Origin: Ectocarpus siliculosus
Taxonomy: Eukaryota; Sar; Phaeophyceae; Ectocarpales; Ectocarpaceae
Reading direction: 5' to 3'
NCBI GenBank assembly: GCA_000310025.1
Contig: FN649749.1
Span: 1,234,826-1,296,470 of the forward strand
Length of the DNA: 61,645 bases
Part shown: positions 23,703-33,490 of the stretch, piece after piece
How positions within the stretch are numbered: position 1 is the first letter of the stretch
How the letters are laid out: each line of letters starts with the position of its first letter
Notes under the pieces: model-generated
Told to the model about the DNA's origin: nothing
The model's database searches: none
The model's input: the letters and a program-made list of their open reading frames with translations, nothing else
Made by a program: the position numbers and the translations under genes

Positions 23703-25584
23703 TTATGTTTCGCGGCGAGCACACGCAGAGAAATCGCATGTGAAGTCAGCAGACAACGGCAACGCGTTTGAGTCTGCGTACAGCTCGCTACGGGTCCTCT
23801 TGGAACCCGGTTCCCCCACACTAGTAGTGGCGCCAGCATATCGCTTCGCTACACTCTCCGTGCGCCACCCGGCAATTTTCATGATAGCGACCATCGCCGT
23901 TCCGTCAAGCGACTGCGCTACAGAACCTCCGACGCGGAACGAGTGCATAGTAGCGGTGCGGCAGTCCCGCCGCTCGGAAATGCCCTTGTAGGGCAGCCGT
24001 CATCTGAACCGCCGTAAGCGGAGCGCAGCCCCGAGTTCCATCCAGCAGAACGATAGGAAACAGATGCCCTTGGGACAAATCCCAGCCAATACGCTCCGCC
24101 GCACTGATGTAGGCCGTAAAATTGCTCACCGCACAAATAGACGGGCAAGCGACGTCCGGACGCACGACCACGGCATCAACAGAGTCCCGGAGGGTCTTGC
24201 CAAACTGGAAGTTGAAAATCAGAAGACCCTGCCCCGCGGGCAACCGCAGAACTTGCAATCCCATAGTGAAGGAGAGATCATGGCCTCGCCGCATGGAGGC
24301 GAACGCCAGCGAAAACAAAGCGACGTCCCTGGTGAGCTCAATACGTTCCGCCAAAGAGGACGCAGTCTGCGCGCGAGAGCGCATGTCCCTCAACAGATCG
24401 ATGAGGACGTGCGGTAACATAGCCTCTGCCTGGTTGACAGCGACACCCACACATTTTTTTTCCTCCCCCCGTGAAGACGAGGTAGGAGTCGACGAGAGGA
24501 CTACAACAGGGGTTGCCCGAGCGCGTGGCAGGGTCCCAGCTGCTGTCTTTTCCCAACTGTTCTTGCATCGCCATCTTCAGCTTGGACACGATCCCTTTCT
24601 GCATGGACGCGGCGGCACTCCGCGTAGCACATGGCGTGTTTGGAAGACAATCGCGGCCGTGAGTCGTGCCGACACCAGGGCATGCCCTGTCGTGCACCCG
24701 CTTGGTACCACTACCTTGTGTTTCCAAGAAGCAGAGATAGTCAAACACGTCTCGGTCCGACGCCTGCTTCCAACCCCGACGTTGTTCAGTCGCCGAAAGT
24801 ATGAAAGCGTCGAACCCGTCCGCTACGGCGCACTTGCACTGTTGAGGACGACGGTTAGACGCGGCCGAGAGGACCTGATCACCACGAGCGCGCAGCGCGT
24901 CGAAATCGATCGACACCCGAGCCGCTTGAGGGTCACGCGGTACCGGACGCCCGCGGGCAGGCTGAACACCGCAGGATCAACAATAGTTGTAATGTCCCAC
25001 GTTTTCCGTATGGCACGACGAACACAGTCTTCTGACTGCAGGAGGCGGCCATGGCGGAGCGCGAGTTCCACAGTGTACTCGGCCAGGAGCTTCTTCGCCT
25101 CGGCCTGGCGGTAGGCAACTGACTTGTCGCCCGCCTGCGAAGTGGCCACCTTCCTGGCGCGCGCCAAAACTGCCGTGTAGGTCTCCACCCCGGGAAGGGG
25201 CGGCAGCCGAGTGGCCACCTCACCCAAACGGAGGACCAGCTCCTCCACAGTGCCCTGATCGCAACCGAGCCGGTTGCGGTCGAACACCCGCCCAAGGTCT
25301 AGCGTTGCCCCTGCTCCCGGCACCAGCGCCGTGTAGCACGGCAGAGCGTAGGCTGCCGTGGTCGCGTCCACAAACGCGGCCGTCTGGCGGTCGGGCCGGG
25401 GAGGCAGCCCAGGTGGAGGCAGGGAAAGCGGTCCCATCGGCGCGCTGGCAGCCGCTGGGGCCGCGGCAGCCGCCGCCGGGGCAGAAGCCTCTGAGGAAGC
25501 AGGCGCAGCCGCTGAGGAAGCCGTTGTAGAAGAAGCAGCCGCCGAAGTCGCCGCCGTGTAGCGCCGCGTGTTGCGAGGCGGCAT
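23703..25584 (-). pseudogene. Tyrosine recombinase (Crypton/DIRS-like), three frame breaks
   Basis: Four overlapping minus-strand ORFs form one protein of about 600 residues. 25584-24823: Ala/Pro-rich N terminus, then a helical region. 24916-24338: SAM-like core-binding part with RDVFDYLCFLETQGSG. 24450-23905: start of the catalytic domain with LAFASMRRGHDLSF (Arg I) and FQFGKTLRDS (Lys). 23948-23703: HSFRVGGS (HxxR), AGWRTESVAKRYAG (Trp and nucleophile Tyr). The full R-K-HxxR-W-Y set is present, but the frame is broken near 24870, 24440 and 23945. Such enzymes drive Crypton and DIRS transposition. No RT lies beside it, which favours a Crypton-type or stand-alone recombinase. It is cargo of the 12-kb LTR element, antisense to it. 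Confidence 0.75.
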
Positions 25585-25619
25585 GTTACGACTCTCAAAT
25601 ATATCCCTTCTCCTCGATA

Positions 25620-26136
25620 GCTCCGGCGTATTTCGGGAGAGAAAAGGGGGACTAAACTAGGTGGGGTCATTTTCCAACATCCTTTCTGGAATATCTGACT
25701 CTTCCCGATTTCGTTCCGAAATCTAGATGCGTCTCAAATCCGAGATTACGAACGACATCACCTCAACGGTGGCCGGCCACACCACTCCGTCCATGGGCGA
25801 GTCGAATAAATCCTTGGCCCGAAATACACGCAAGTGACTCGGCGGCAACATGCGAACACGTGATTTGCCCGCTAGCGGACCATAAGTCCGCGGAAATCGA
25901 CATCATCCTGACGCCGTGCATGTTGTCGTGGAACTTGTTAAAAGAAGGGGCGGACGTACATGCCGACCAAGTACTCGCAACCGCAGTCGATGGCTTCAGC
26001 TTGGTTAGCCACTCTACCGATTCTCTGTCGTATGTCGGCCCCTGGTAAATTTCGTCGCCTAGGGTACTCCTGAGGAGAGGATCCAGCATCCCTCTGTGGG
26101 TTACTGTGGCACACATCGCTGCTACGTTGCATATCT
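25620..26136. other. No gene recognised
   Basis: Between the recombinase start and the first KDZ-side exon. Possibly the recombinase promoter region; no motif can be singled out. Confidence 0.35.
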
Positions 26137-26284
26137 GACAGGGGGGGCTTCAACTCCTACGCTGAACTGCACTCCAACACGGCCGCCGCGGACGTCGGCG
26201 GCGGCCGGGAGTTGCGCCTCCTGGGTTCAGAGCTCCTGCAGTGCTGGGAGATATACGCCATGCTTAAGGCCGCAAATGATGTCG
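26137..26284 (+). CDS. Exon candidate upstream of the KDZ-associated gene
   Basis: An open segment reads GGFNSYAELHSNTAAADV then a Leu-rich helix LLGSELLQCWEIYAMLKAAND and stops at a GTAAGA donor (26285). Codons are strongly GC-ending. It is on the same strand and 1.3 kb upstream of the KDZ-associated exons and may belong to that transcript. Confidence 0.4.
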
Positions 26285-27587
26285 GTAAGAAAGTTGCGTT
26301 GTCCCCTTACTGCAACATGTTGTATTCTGTTGTGACAACACAGCAGACCTCTCCCCCGCATTGGAATACATTTTCCATCGAAGGCGAACAAAATTTAGCA
26401 CCCAATCCCCATTCCGACCGCATACAGGTTAACAGTAACTTCTCGTAGGAAGGATAAGGGAGCGCCGAGCAGGGGACATGCGTGCGAGCCTTTTATTTGG
26501 CAGTAGTCAATCGTTTGTTTCTTCTTGTCTTTCCTCTGTCATTACGCAAGGGGTGGGACACCTACCGGGGGTGGGAGATGTTTGACAAGCCTTAGCGGTT
26601 ACACGAACGACCGCGCCTCCTCTACAGCACGGAGGGTTATTCACACAGAACCGACAACCGATGGCGAGTCGCCTTCAGCTAACCCCTTTAGGACGAAACA
26701 GCAACCTACGACGAAGGGTTTTTGATGTCGGGTTTCTGCATAAACAACAATTGCGGCGGTGGCATACTCTGTGATTGGTTACCGACATGATATCGTCTTT
26801 ACATCACCAGAGGGTTCGGGAGGGCTTATCAACTACCTATCAGGTCCGTGTTTCGTCGTGAGTCTGAATATCAGTCTTTGGACTTCTTCGAAGGTACAGA
26901 GCTGCTTGGCTCCTCCTCCTTCATCTGGCCCGTTTTACAGATCCCCAACAACTGTTACTCCTTTCTCCTTGCGTTCTTTATTTTTGGCAGTTTTTTTTTG
27001 GAAAACCGCTCCGATAGGGGTGCCGGTTTTTCTTCAGCAACGTGATGTGCGCACGTTCCAGTCTAAAAAGTCTCGCACAAGCGCCGTGGTTTTTGCATCG
27101 ACTGCCCCTCTGCTTCACGGGTGAAAAATACCCACCTCAACGTTTTTCCTTGAACAGCGCAAGCTATTTTACCCCTAACTCTACTCCTAACCCCACCACA
27201 GCTACAGGACAATAGGCGTGTTCCGGCCAGGATGGTCCCTCCGACATGGGTTCTCAGCGGAGGACGGAACGCGCCCGGCAGACGACGCGAACGATTTTTC
27301 TCACACCGCATGGACTTGAGACAGAAGCTCCACACACCAACATCAGTTGAGGGTGTACATCACCATGCACTCCAAGAATACACTGTAGGAGGGCCTGCGA
27401 TTGAAGCCCACTGACACCGCAGGCTTCGGGTTTAACCTATTTTGAACGTGGCGGTATCGAGTGTATCATAACGAATCTGGCGCGCATGGGAGCAGCCGGG
27501 CTTAAGCCACATTGATCGGCACCATCACAAACCCCTCGCTCCCTTGTCACCGCGTGCGTGTGTGTGCCGACAACATAGCCTGAGGAC
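26285..27587. other. Probable intron; nothing recognised
   Basis: T-rich stretches (26985-27000) and short ORFs only. Confidence 0.3.
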
Positions 27588-28586
27588 ATGAGGATGCTCC
27601 GTGCAGTTCTAGGAAGGAAGATCAGCCTGGGGAGTCTTTCCGCGAGCTGGTCTTGCGGGATCATCTGCGGGATAGTGCCCCTCTTGGAGGCGGAAGGATG
27701 TGCCGATGTGGACGCGGCCCTGAAACATATTTTTCCCGATGAGGATCGACGCCCGACCATCCTCTTTTACGACAAGGCCTGCGTTCTGGACCGCTACCTC
27801 AGCGGCCGAGGGGATCTGTCCTGGGTTGGAACGATGCTGATCGTCGACCGGTACGTGACACGTGGGCCGGTGTTTCCAAAGCACCCGGGGCAATTCAACG
27901 AGAGACTACGTACACCTCGGCCTACAGTAGGGTGTGCTCCCTGATAGTGAGTTACTCACAGCAGCAGGTTGGGCGTTCTAAGTTGTAGTTGGCGTGGCGT
28001 TGGGGGTGACGTGTACAGTGTGTCCGAACTCCAACTTGGAATTCAGTACCACATACCCCGGCCGTACCCAATACCCGCGTTGTGCGCATATCGTTACTAT
28101 GGACGCCGGCAGGTTCCATTATCGGGGCCATACGGAGCTTGCGTGCTCTATCCTCAACAACCCAAACGACTACAACAACCCTCTTCTGTGAAACTTGCAG
28201 CAAGACCCACCCGAGTTCTGCTGGAACTCCTCCATCGCCGAGTCCAACAACGGGTGGCTAAGCCGTGCGTCAGATACACCCTGCGTCGAACCAATACCAG
28301 TTTCTGGTTAACACCGTCATTACAGACCCCCGTTGATGTCTTTTCCTCGCTGTCTCACTCGTAGTCCGTGTTGTTTCATCCATTAAGGCTAAGTACCTCC
28401 AACTACGTTAACTACCCACACCTGTTCTGAAACGCATGCCTCTCTTGTTGACCAGGGTTTCGACATGTCCTCATGCGCATGCCAAAGGTGCTGAACCGTT
28501 TCGTCTTGGACAACAACATCTGCTTCAAGAACGAGCTCCTGCTCACCAAAAAGCTGTTGTCCCAGCACCCGACCTTTGACCGTTAG
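27588..28586 (+). CDS. KDZ-associated cysteine-cluster (CxC5/CxC6-like) protein, 3' exons, one in-frame TGA
   Basis: Exon to 27850: SCGIICGIVPLL, then RRPTILFYDKACVLDRYL and VGTMLIVDR. Donor CG|GTACGT. Exon 28113-28264 (acceptor ccggcag) completes the codon and gives VDRFHYRGH, then NNPNDYNNPLL, a TGA (28189-28191), and in the same frame FCWNSSIAESNNGWLS. Donor GTGCGT. Exon 28456-28586 gives RFRHVLMRMPK to TAG. The order YD-AC, VDRFH--GH, NP-DY, NSS-AE-N-W, RH matches domains linked to KDZ (Kyakuja-Dileera-Zisupton) transposases. Two introns join exactly in frame. The second Cys of the usual C--CNP motif is Asn here, and the TGA makes this copy probably nonfunctional. Confidence 0.65.
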
Positions 28587-29689
28587 TGAAGCACGTACAA
28601 CACATACATCCGGAACGGCAGGTTGTAGACGTCAGGAACCGTACAGCTCCCGCTGCCATCTTTTTCGTCCTCCTACGGTGTGTCGAGAGCGGGCCAACAT
28701 TCCTACCGATCCGAGTTCCCTGGTGCTCTCTACCTAGCAGAGAGGAATCCCACCCGCACAGATGTCCTGGAGTGATGGGCTGAAGGATGCACTTGGTTAT
28801 GGTTATACCATTCGCGCTACCTAATGGGGCTGCTTTACGTACATTCGAGCCGTTTAGGTTGCTACCTCTTATCTAGCTGCGTCATGTCACTTTGATCGGC
28901 GACGTTTCTTCCTAGAGTGGGTTTACTAGAATGGGTTGACGTTGTTGTCGTTGTTTTTTTGGTCCCATTGCACGGTTGACATTGAAAATTGCCAACGTTT
29001 CCCGGTATGGGTTTCCTTCCTGGCGGGAGTGTTGTCTCTGTTCTCGGGACGATATGTGCCGTGTGTATGTCAACATCGTGGTTCCGACTTCTTGTCAATA
29101 TCTTGGTTCCGACGACATCTTTTTTCCTTGTTGCGTCGTACACAGCGTAACGACGATATTTTACAATGTCCCACGCGGAGTTCGTCGTGAAGGTGTCGAG
29201 CGTGGATTTTCTACGGTGCTGTGTTTGGCTTCATATATTTTTCACAACATCGTCTTTTTGTGGCGTCATTACGTATGTTAGTATTTCCTTCGTGGTTCTT
29301 CAGGACCGAGCCAAATAGTGCCGAATATGGGGCATATACAGCAAGGGGTAAGGGATTCAGGTCGTGGCAGAAGCGACCCCGCCCCAAGAAGCGTAAGGGG
29401 GTTTCAACCACGTGGACACGAGATGGTCACGACATACATACCGGGTTTCATATCGTCGCCGAAGCGAACCCGCATTGCCAATTGACGTTCTGTTCCTTAC
29501 GTTATGTCTCCCCGAGGTAGTATACACGCATTCGTGCGTGCCCGTTCAGGTGACAAAAGGGTTTCAAACCATACCCGAAGCTTTCCCGCCCCGCGGCCCT
29601 CTTCATTGCGTCGGGGTTCTCCGTTAATTTCTGTGTCTCGGTGCAGATGTTTGATACATTGGCCCATAACCAAGTGAAATTACACGGTG
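28587..29689. other. No gene recognised
   Basis: Short ORFs without coding character; 3' flank of the KDZ-associated gene inside the 12-kb element. Confidence 0.35.
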
Positions 29690-30190
29690 GGTACCCACGT
29701 GCACCATAGGCAATGCCCATGGGTACCCATGGGTACCCAATCCTTACATAACCAAGTGATATTACCCCGTGGGTACCCACGTTCACCATGGGCAATGCCC
29801 ATGGGTACCCATGGGTTCCCACAGACAATGCCCATAGGTACCCATGGGTTCCAACAGACAATGCCCATGGGTACCCATGGGAACCCATGGGTATACCCAT
29901 GGTTACCCATGGGCACCCATGGGCATGCCCATGGGTACCCATGGGTACCCATGGGTACCCATGGGTTCCCACAGGCAATGCCCATGGGTACCCATGGGTT
30001 CCCACAGACAATGCCCATGGGTACCCATGGGTTACCACGGACAATGCCTATGGGTGCCCATGGTGACTCATGGCCACACACATGGTGACCCATGGGCACC
30101 CAAACTGATGCCTAACGCTAGCCCATGGTCGTCACCGTGGGTAGCCACAGGCACCCGTTGGTGATAACCGTGGGTAGCGATCCGTTGGTA
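29690..30190. repeat. Large CCCATGGGTA array
   Basis: Dozens of CCCATGGG and GGGTACCC octamers, both palindromic, overlap in a decamer repeat and alternate with a spacer like TTCCCACAGACAATG. Both strands read the same motif, so ORFs on either strand give repeated GYPWVPMGTH peptides that should not be taken as proteins. The array decays after about 30110. Confidence 0.85.
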
Positions 30191-30719
30191 TCGGTGGTGT
30201 AGCACCCTACGGGTGCCGACGGGAATTCGGGATGATCACCAAGGGACCTATTCGTCCTGACGAAGGAAAGACATGTCTTGGAGCTTTGAAAACAACTAAA
30301 CCCACCGTACCGTTTAAATCTGAAACAAGTCAGTATGATGAAGAGACGTGCCCAAGGCCTCGGCGTGCGCGTGCACTGTACGAAACGCGGGAGATACGAC
30401 TACGCCCTCAGCGTCGCGCCGTGGACCTGGGTGAGCCTAGCGCCGTGGATCTGGGTGAGGCCACACTGACGCGCTTTCCTCCACGCCCACACCAAGCCAG
30501 TTCAGTTGTATCCTTTCTTTCTTTACATTCTTGCGCCGAGCTGGAATAATGCTGGACTCACCAACTGCTGTGCTGTGAGCCTCCCACGGAACCTTGGGTG
30601 TACCACCTCGCTGCGGCCGCGCCTTCGTCGACCCCGCCTAATCGATGTTATAGAGTAATCTTGTTACCCGTTGTGATCCATCCCCGTGGAGGTGAAGGCC
30701 ATTACGGTCCTCCGTGGGC
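30191..30719. other. No gene recognised
   Basis: A 105-codon ORF (30232-30549) without features. Repeated ccgtggacctgggtgagcc phrases at 30419-30462. Confidence 0.3.
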
Positions 30720-30866
30720 CGTTGGTGGCCGTGTGTGCCCATGGGTACCCATGGGTACCCACGGGCAATGCCCATGGGTACCCATGGGGCGTGGGTACCC
30801 ATGGGTACCCATGGGTACCCATGGGCATGCCCATGGGTACCCATGGGCACGAATAACGATAGTGTA
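30720..30866. repeat. CCCATGGGTA array, right inverted end
   Basis: Ends GGGCACGAATAACGATAGTGTA, the inverted counterpart of the left end at 20517. Lies about 370 bp from the right LTR. Confidence 0.65.
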
Positions 30867-31217
30867 TATGATTGTGTACTGGAAGCACAACGAAGGCGAA
30901 TTTCTACGAATTGATCCGTGTTTTCGAAAGTGGACGTAATGACGAGTGTCACAGATAGGTTTGGTTCGATGGATTGTTTAATGCTTCGGTTGTGCGGGGG
31001 ATATTAGTACTTTGCGGGTGTCGTTGTACTGAGAAAGGATGGACCAGAAGAAGAGCGTTTTTCAGAGATTGAATGAAGGCGATGAGACAAGACGTGGTGA
31101 GTTCAGGAAAATTTGCATCATCGAGTTCTTGGTTATTTGTGTGTCATGGAGGAGTAGGATCTACGTTTGGGAAGTAAATGGAATTATATTGACTTGCCGT
31201 GTCATTACGATGCATAC

Positions 31218-31229
31218 GAGCAGGGGGGC
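31218..31229 (+). promoter_or_regulatory. Polypurine tract of the 12-kb element
   Basis: GAGCAGGGGGGC directly before the TG of the right LTR. The copia relic has GAGCAGGGGGGA at the same place (42964-42953, minus). Confidence 0.65.
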
Positions 31230-31528
31230 TGTAAGATATACTCGTAGCATAGTAATGTGGTTGAATATGGGGCATGGATCTACGGAGATTGCAGTTGGTA
31301 GATTGCGGAGGAACAGGGAGTTTCTGCTTGGTTTCTTCGGAGATTCGATGAGTGATCTGAATTGCGTGACGGATAGGTGTGGTGACGCTCTCTTCGGTTC
31401 CTCGCCTTCTTGTGTTCTCTGCTGTTCCCTCTTCCCTCTAATACAAGACTTTCCCATCTCGGCCCTCACTGGCCGAGTAGCCTTTCTCCACAAACCTACA
31501 AGCTTCGGCCTACCCGGTTTATCCAACA
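31230..31528 (+). repeat. Right LTR (299 bp)
   Basis: Identical to 19557-19855. Followed by the second GGGCA at 31529-31533. Confidence 0.85.
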
Positions 31529-32199
31529 GGGCAGGTATCATTCCACCTGCACGCTGGTGCCTGTAGCAGCCCGCTCCTCCGGTGGCGTTGCTGCAGCATT
31601 TTGCTATATTTCTCTACCATGCCTGGGTAGTTGTTTCTTGTCCGACACCAACATTGTTCGCCTGCTCGGTTCTTTCTTCCTTGTCTTCTTCTATGTGCGA
31701 CGCGCGCAGTGGGCAGTCGTACCACCCATGTCCTTTTGAGTTTCTGCAGTACCGACAACGTCCTTTACGGTTCTTACCATTGTCCTGCCCTGACGATTCG
31801 TTTCCTTGTGCACTACCTCCCGCACTTGCTGCACCGTTTCCGCCGTCCGTCGGCCCGCGTGTCCCATGGTTTCGGTTCGACGCAAAGTTGTTTCCGCTCG
31901 ACAGGCCGTTCGACGAGTTGTTGTCACCGCCTCGTCCGCGACCACCGTGCTTGCGGAATCCACGCGCTCCTCCGTGCATGACTGATGAGCCGATCTCTCG
32001 GCCGGGGATGGATTTCCAGTCAGTGCCGCAGGCTCTTTCTCCGCCCCAGTCATGATCTCTCCCAGGCCTCCTTCGAACATGAGGGCTCGCTGGAGAGAAA
32101 TCCAGCTATTGTAGTGCGCCGGCTTTCCGCTGAACGGTGCATATCCCGTCAGGATAGGATTGGCGGAGGACATTGTGACTCGATGTGGTTTACCTACCA
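31529..32199 (-). pseudogene. Copia gag relic interrupted by the 12-kb element
   Basis: Minus strand. The start region reads MSSANPILTGYAPFSGKPAH then YNSWISLQRAL, a copia-type gag N terminus. A frame change follows (near 31980) and a Gly/Asn/Ser-rich segment leads to a zinc knuckle CRYCRNSKGHGWYDC, spacing CX2CX5HX4C. Compared with a normal gag of 300-400 residues, about half is missing. The 3' end is cut by the 12-kb insertion and continues at 19551. Confidence 0.65.
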
Positions 32200-32214
32200 C
32201 GTTGGCTCATGACC
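32200..32214 (-). promoter_or_regulatory. Primer-binding site, Met-tRNA anticodon-arm type
   Basis: Directly after the LTR end the minus strand reads GGTCATGAGCCAACG, close to the complement of a Met-tRNA anticodon arm (GGTTATGAGCC). Copia itself and several diatom copia lineages prime from such internal tRNA sequence. Confidence 0.55.
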
Positions 32215-32440
32215 TGTTGGGCGAAGTGGCTTACGCTGTGCAGCGAGGGACGCTGTCCTCTCGAGCTGCTGGCGTTGTTCATGCGAGGTGTAGGTAGGGT
32301 AAACACAGTGATTTATTATCCACACTCAGACGCCCAAGCTGTCTTCACCTGACGGTTACAGACTTGGAAACACGCCTTCACAACACTGCACAGAACCCAT
32401 GCAGTAGAACCAGTCGTTCTTGTACACAAATATTCCAACA
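32215..32440 (-). repeat. 5' LTR (226 bp) of the interrupted copia element
   Basis: Minus strand starts TGTTGGAATATTTG and ends CGCCCAACA, with perfect TGTTGG/CCAACA ends. An AATAAA lies at 32317-32312. The matching 3' LTR was not found in the window. Confidence 0.7.
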
Positions 32441-32722
32441 ATTTGTACACCGCACTATATTCTTTCTACCGCTTCCCCTCACCAACAGACGTTGTGGGAA
32501 ATACTCATGGAAGACATAGTTCACGGACGGGTGGTGCTGCTGCACACATCTGCGGCTCGAGCGATCAAGCATTTGGGTCTTTCTCCGTTCGCAGTGGTCG
32601 AATCACGAGAGAAAAACCGGGTACACTGGACTCGTCATTTGGTGCGGGTGGTGATGGGCGACAGCAGTTGGACGGGGGTGAACGGTGACACTTGTTTCGA
32701 AACGGCACCCGTCAGTGAATAA
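32423..32722 (+). pseudogene. Fragment of a reverse transcriptase N-terminal region
   Basis: The ORF reads MEDIVHGRVVLLHT then LSPFAVVESREKNRV and GVNGDTCFETAPVSE. The order resembles the segment before and at the start of RT in Ty3/DIRS-like elements (a GR-V phrase, then SP-gVVe--K-RV, then sVN-dt). Only about 75 residues remain and no catalytic motif is included. Confidence 0.35.
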
Positions 32723-32807
32723 TCTGTGGGGTCTTGTCGAGTATTGTCAGGTATGTATGCGTGTGCTTTACGGGGAGCGACCGGACGGCGGTGGGGTTCC
32801 TATTTAC

Positions 32808-33105
32808 CACGGTACACCTCGGTACTAGTTTTTTAGGCGGATTCAGGCGGGGCGGTACTTCAATGTGGCGGTACTTTTTCGGCGGTAGGCGGTATTTCGT
32901 TTTCCGGCGGTACCGCCTTTGGCGGTTCGCGGTACACTGCCAATTATGGCGGTACTTTTTAGGCGGTAGGCGGTACTTCGTTTTTCGGCGGTACCGCCTT
33001 CGGCGGTTCCCGGTGCCACCTAATGTGGCGGTAATTACCGCCAGTACCGGGACCGCCCACCACGGCGGGAAAAAAATGGCGCACACTTTCCCGAGGTGTA
33101 CCCTG
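32808..33105. repeat. GGCGGTA-rich foldback element
   Basis: Bounded by inverted GGTACACCTCGG (32809-) and CCGAGGTGTACC (about 33092-33103). The interior repeats GGCGGTACTTTTT, GGCGGTAGGCGGTA and GGTACCGCC in both orientations. Confidence 0.6.
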
Positions 33106-33289
33106 AAAAAAAAAAAAGTACCAATATATAAAATATGACAAAAGAGAAAAAAGAAAAAGAAAAAGAAAAAAAAGAACGAAGATGCAGGCCAGCTGGACTC
33201 GAACCGCTGTTCCACACAGAAAATCGTCCTTCGTACACTCATCTAGCGCACTTCTCTCCAGGTGCGACAACCTCACAGGCTCGTGGGAC

Positions 33290-33490
33290 ATGGCGGCACT
33301 TTTACGGCGGTACTGCAGTACGGCGGTACTTTTTCGGCGGTACTGCAATATGGCGGTTCTTTTTAGGCGGTTCCCGGTACTTCATTTTTTTGGCGGTGCT
33401 TTTTCGGCGGTACTGCAATAATATGGCGGCGGTACTTTTTAGGCGGTAGGCGGTATTTCGTTTTTCGACGGTACCGCCCTTTTTTTAGTA
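33290..33490. repeat. Second GGCGGTA-rich array
   Basis: The same vocabulary (GGCGGTACT, TTTTTCGGCGG, TACTGCAATATGGCGGT) in direct order, about 190 bp after the first. The span between holds an A-rich tract (33105-33175). Confidence 0.6.

Larger units (their letters stand above)
19557..31528 (+). mobile_element. 12-kb LTR-bounded nonautonomous element carrying gene cargo
   Basis: Identical 299-bp LTRs at both ends, 5'-TG...CA-3', with a GGGCA target duplication outside them and neither LTR having its own duplication. GAGCAGGGGGGC at 31218-31229 is a polypurine tract next to the right LTR, giving + orientation. No gag, protease, integrase or RT reading was found inside. The interior holds FNIP-repeat relics, a broken tyrosine recombinase, a KDZ-associated gene with introns, and CCCATGGGTA arrays. 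The primer-binding site after 19855 was not recognised. Identical LTRs mean recent insertion, while the cargo is decayed, so the cargo was probably broken before this insertion. It resembles a LARD, a large retrotransposon derivative mobilised in trans. Confidence 0.75.

Noticed and set aside
29690-30164. ORFs of up to 180 codons with repeated GYPWVPMGTHG peptides
   Set aside because: They arise on both strands from the self-complementary CCCATGGGTA array and have no start context or conserved reading.
33180-33260. tRNA gene on the minus strand (ggttcgagtcca seen)
   Set aside because: Only the TTCGA loop is tRNA-like; the T stem and acceptor stem do not pair.
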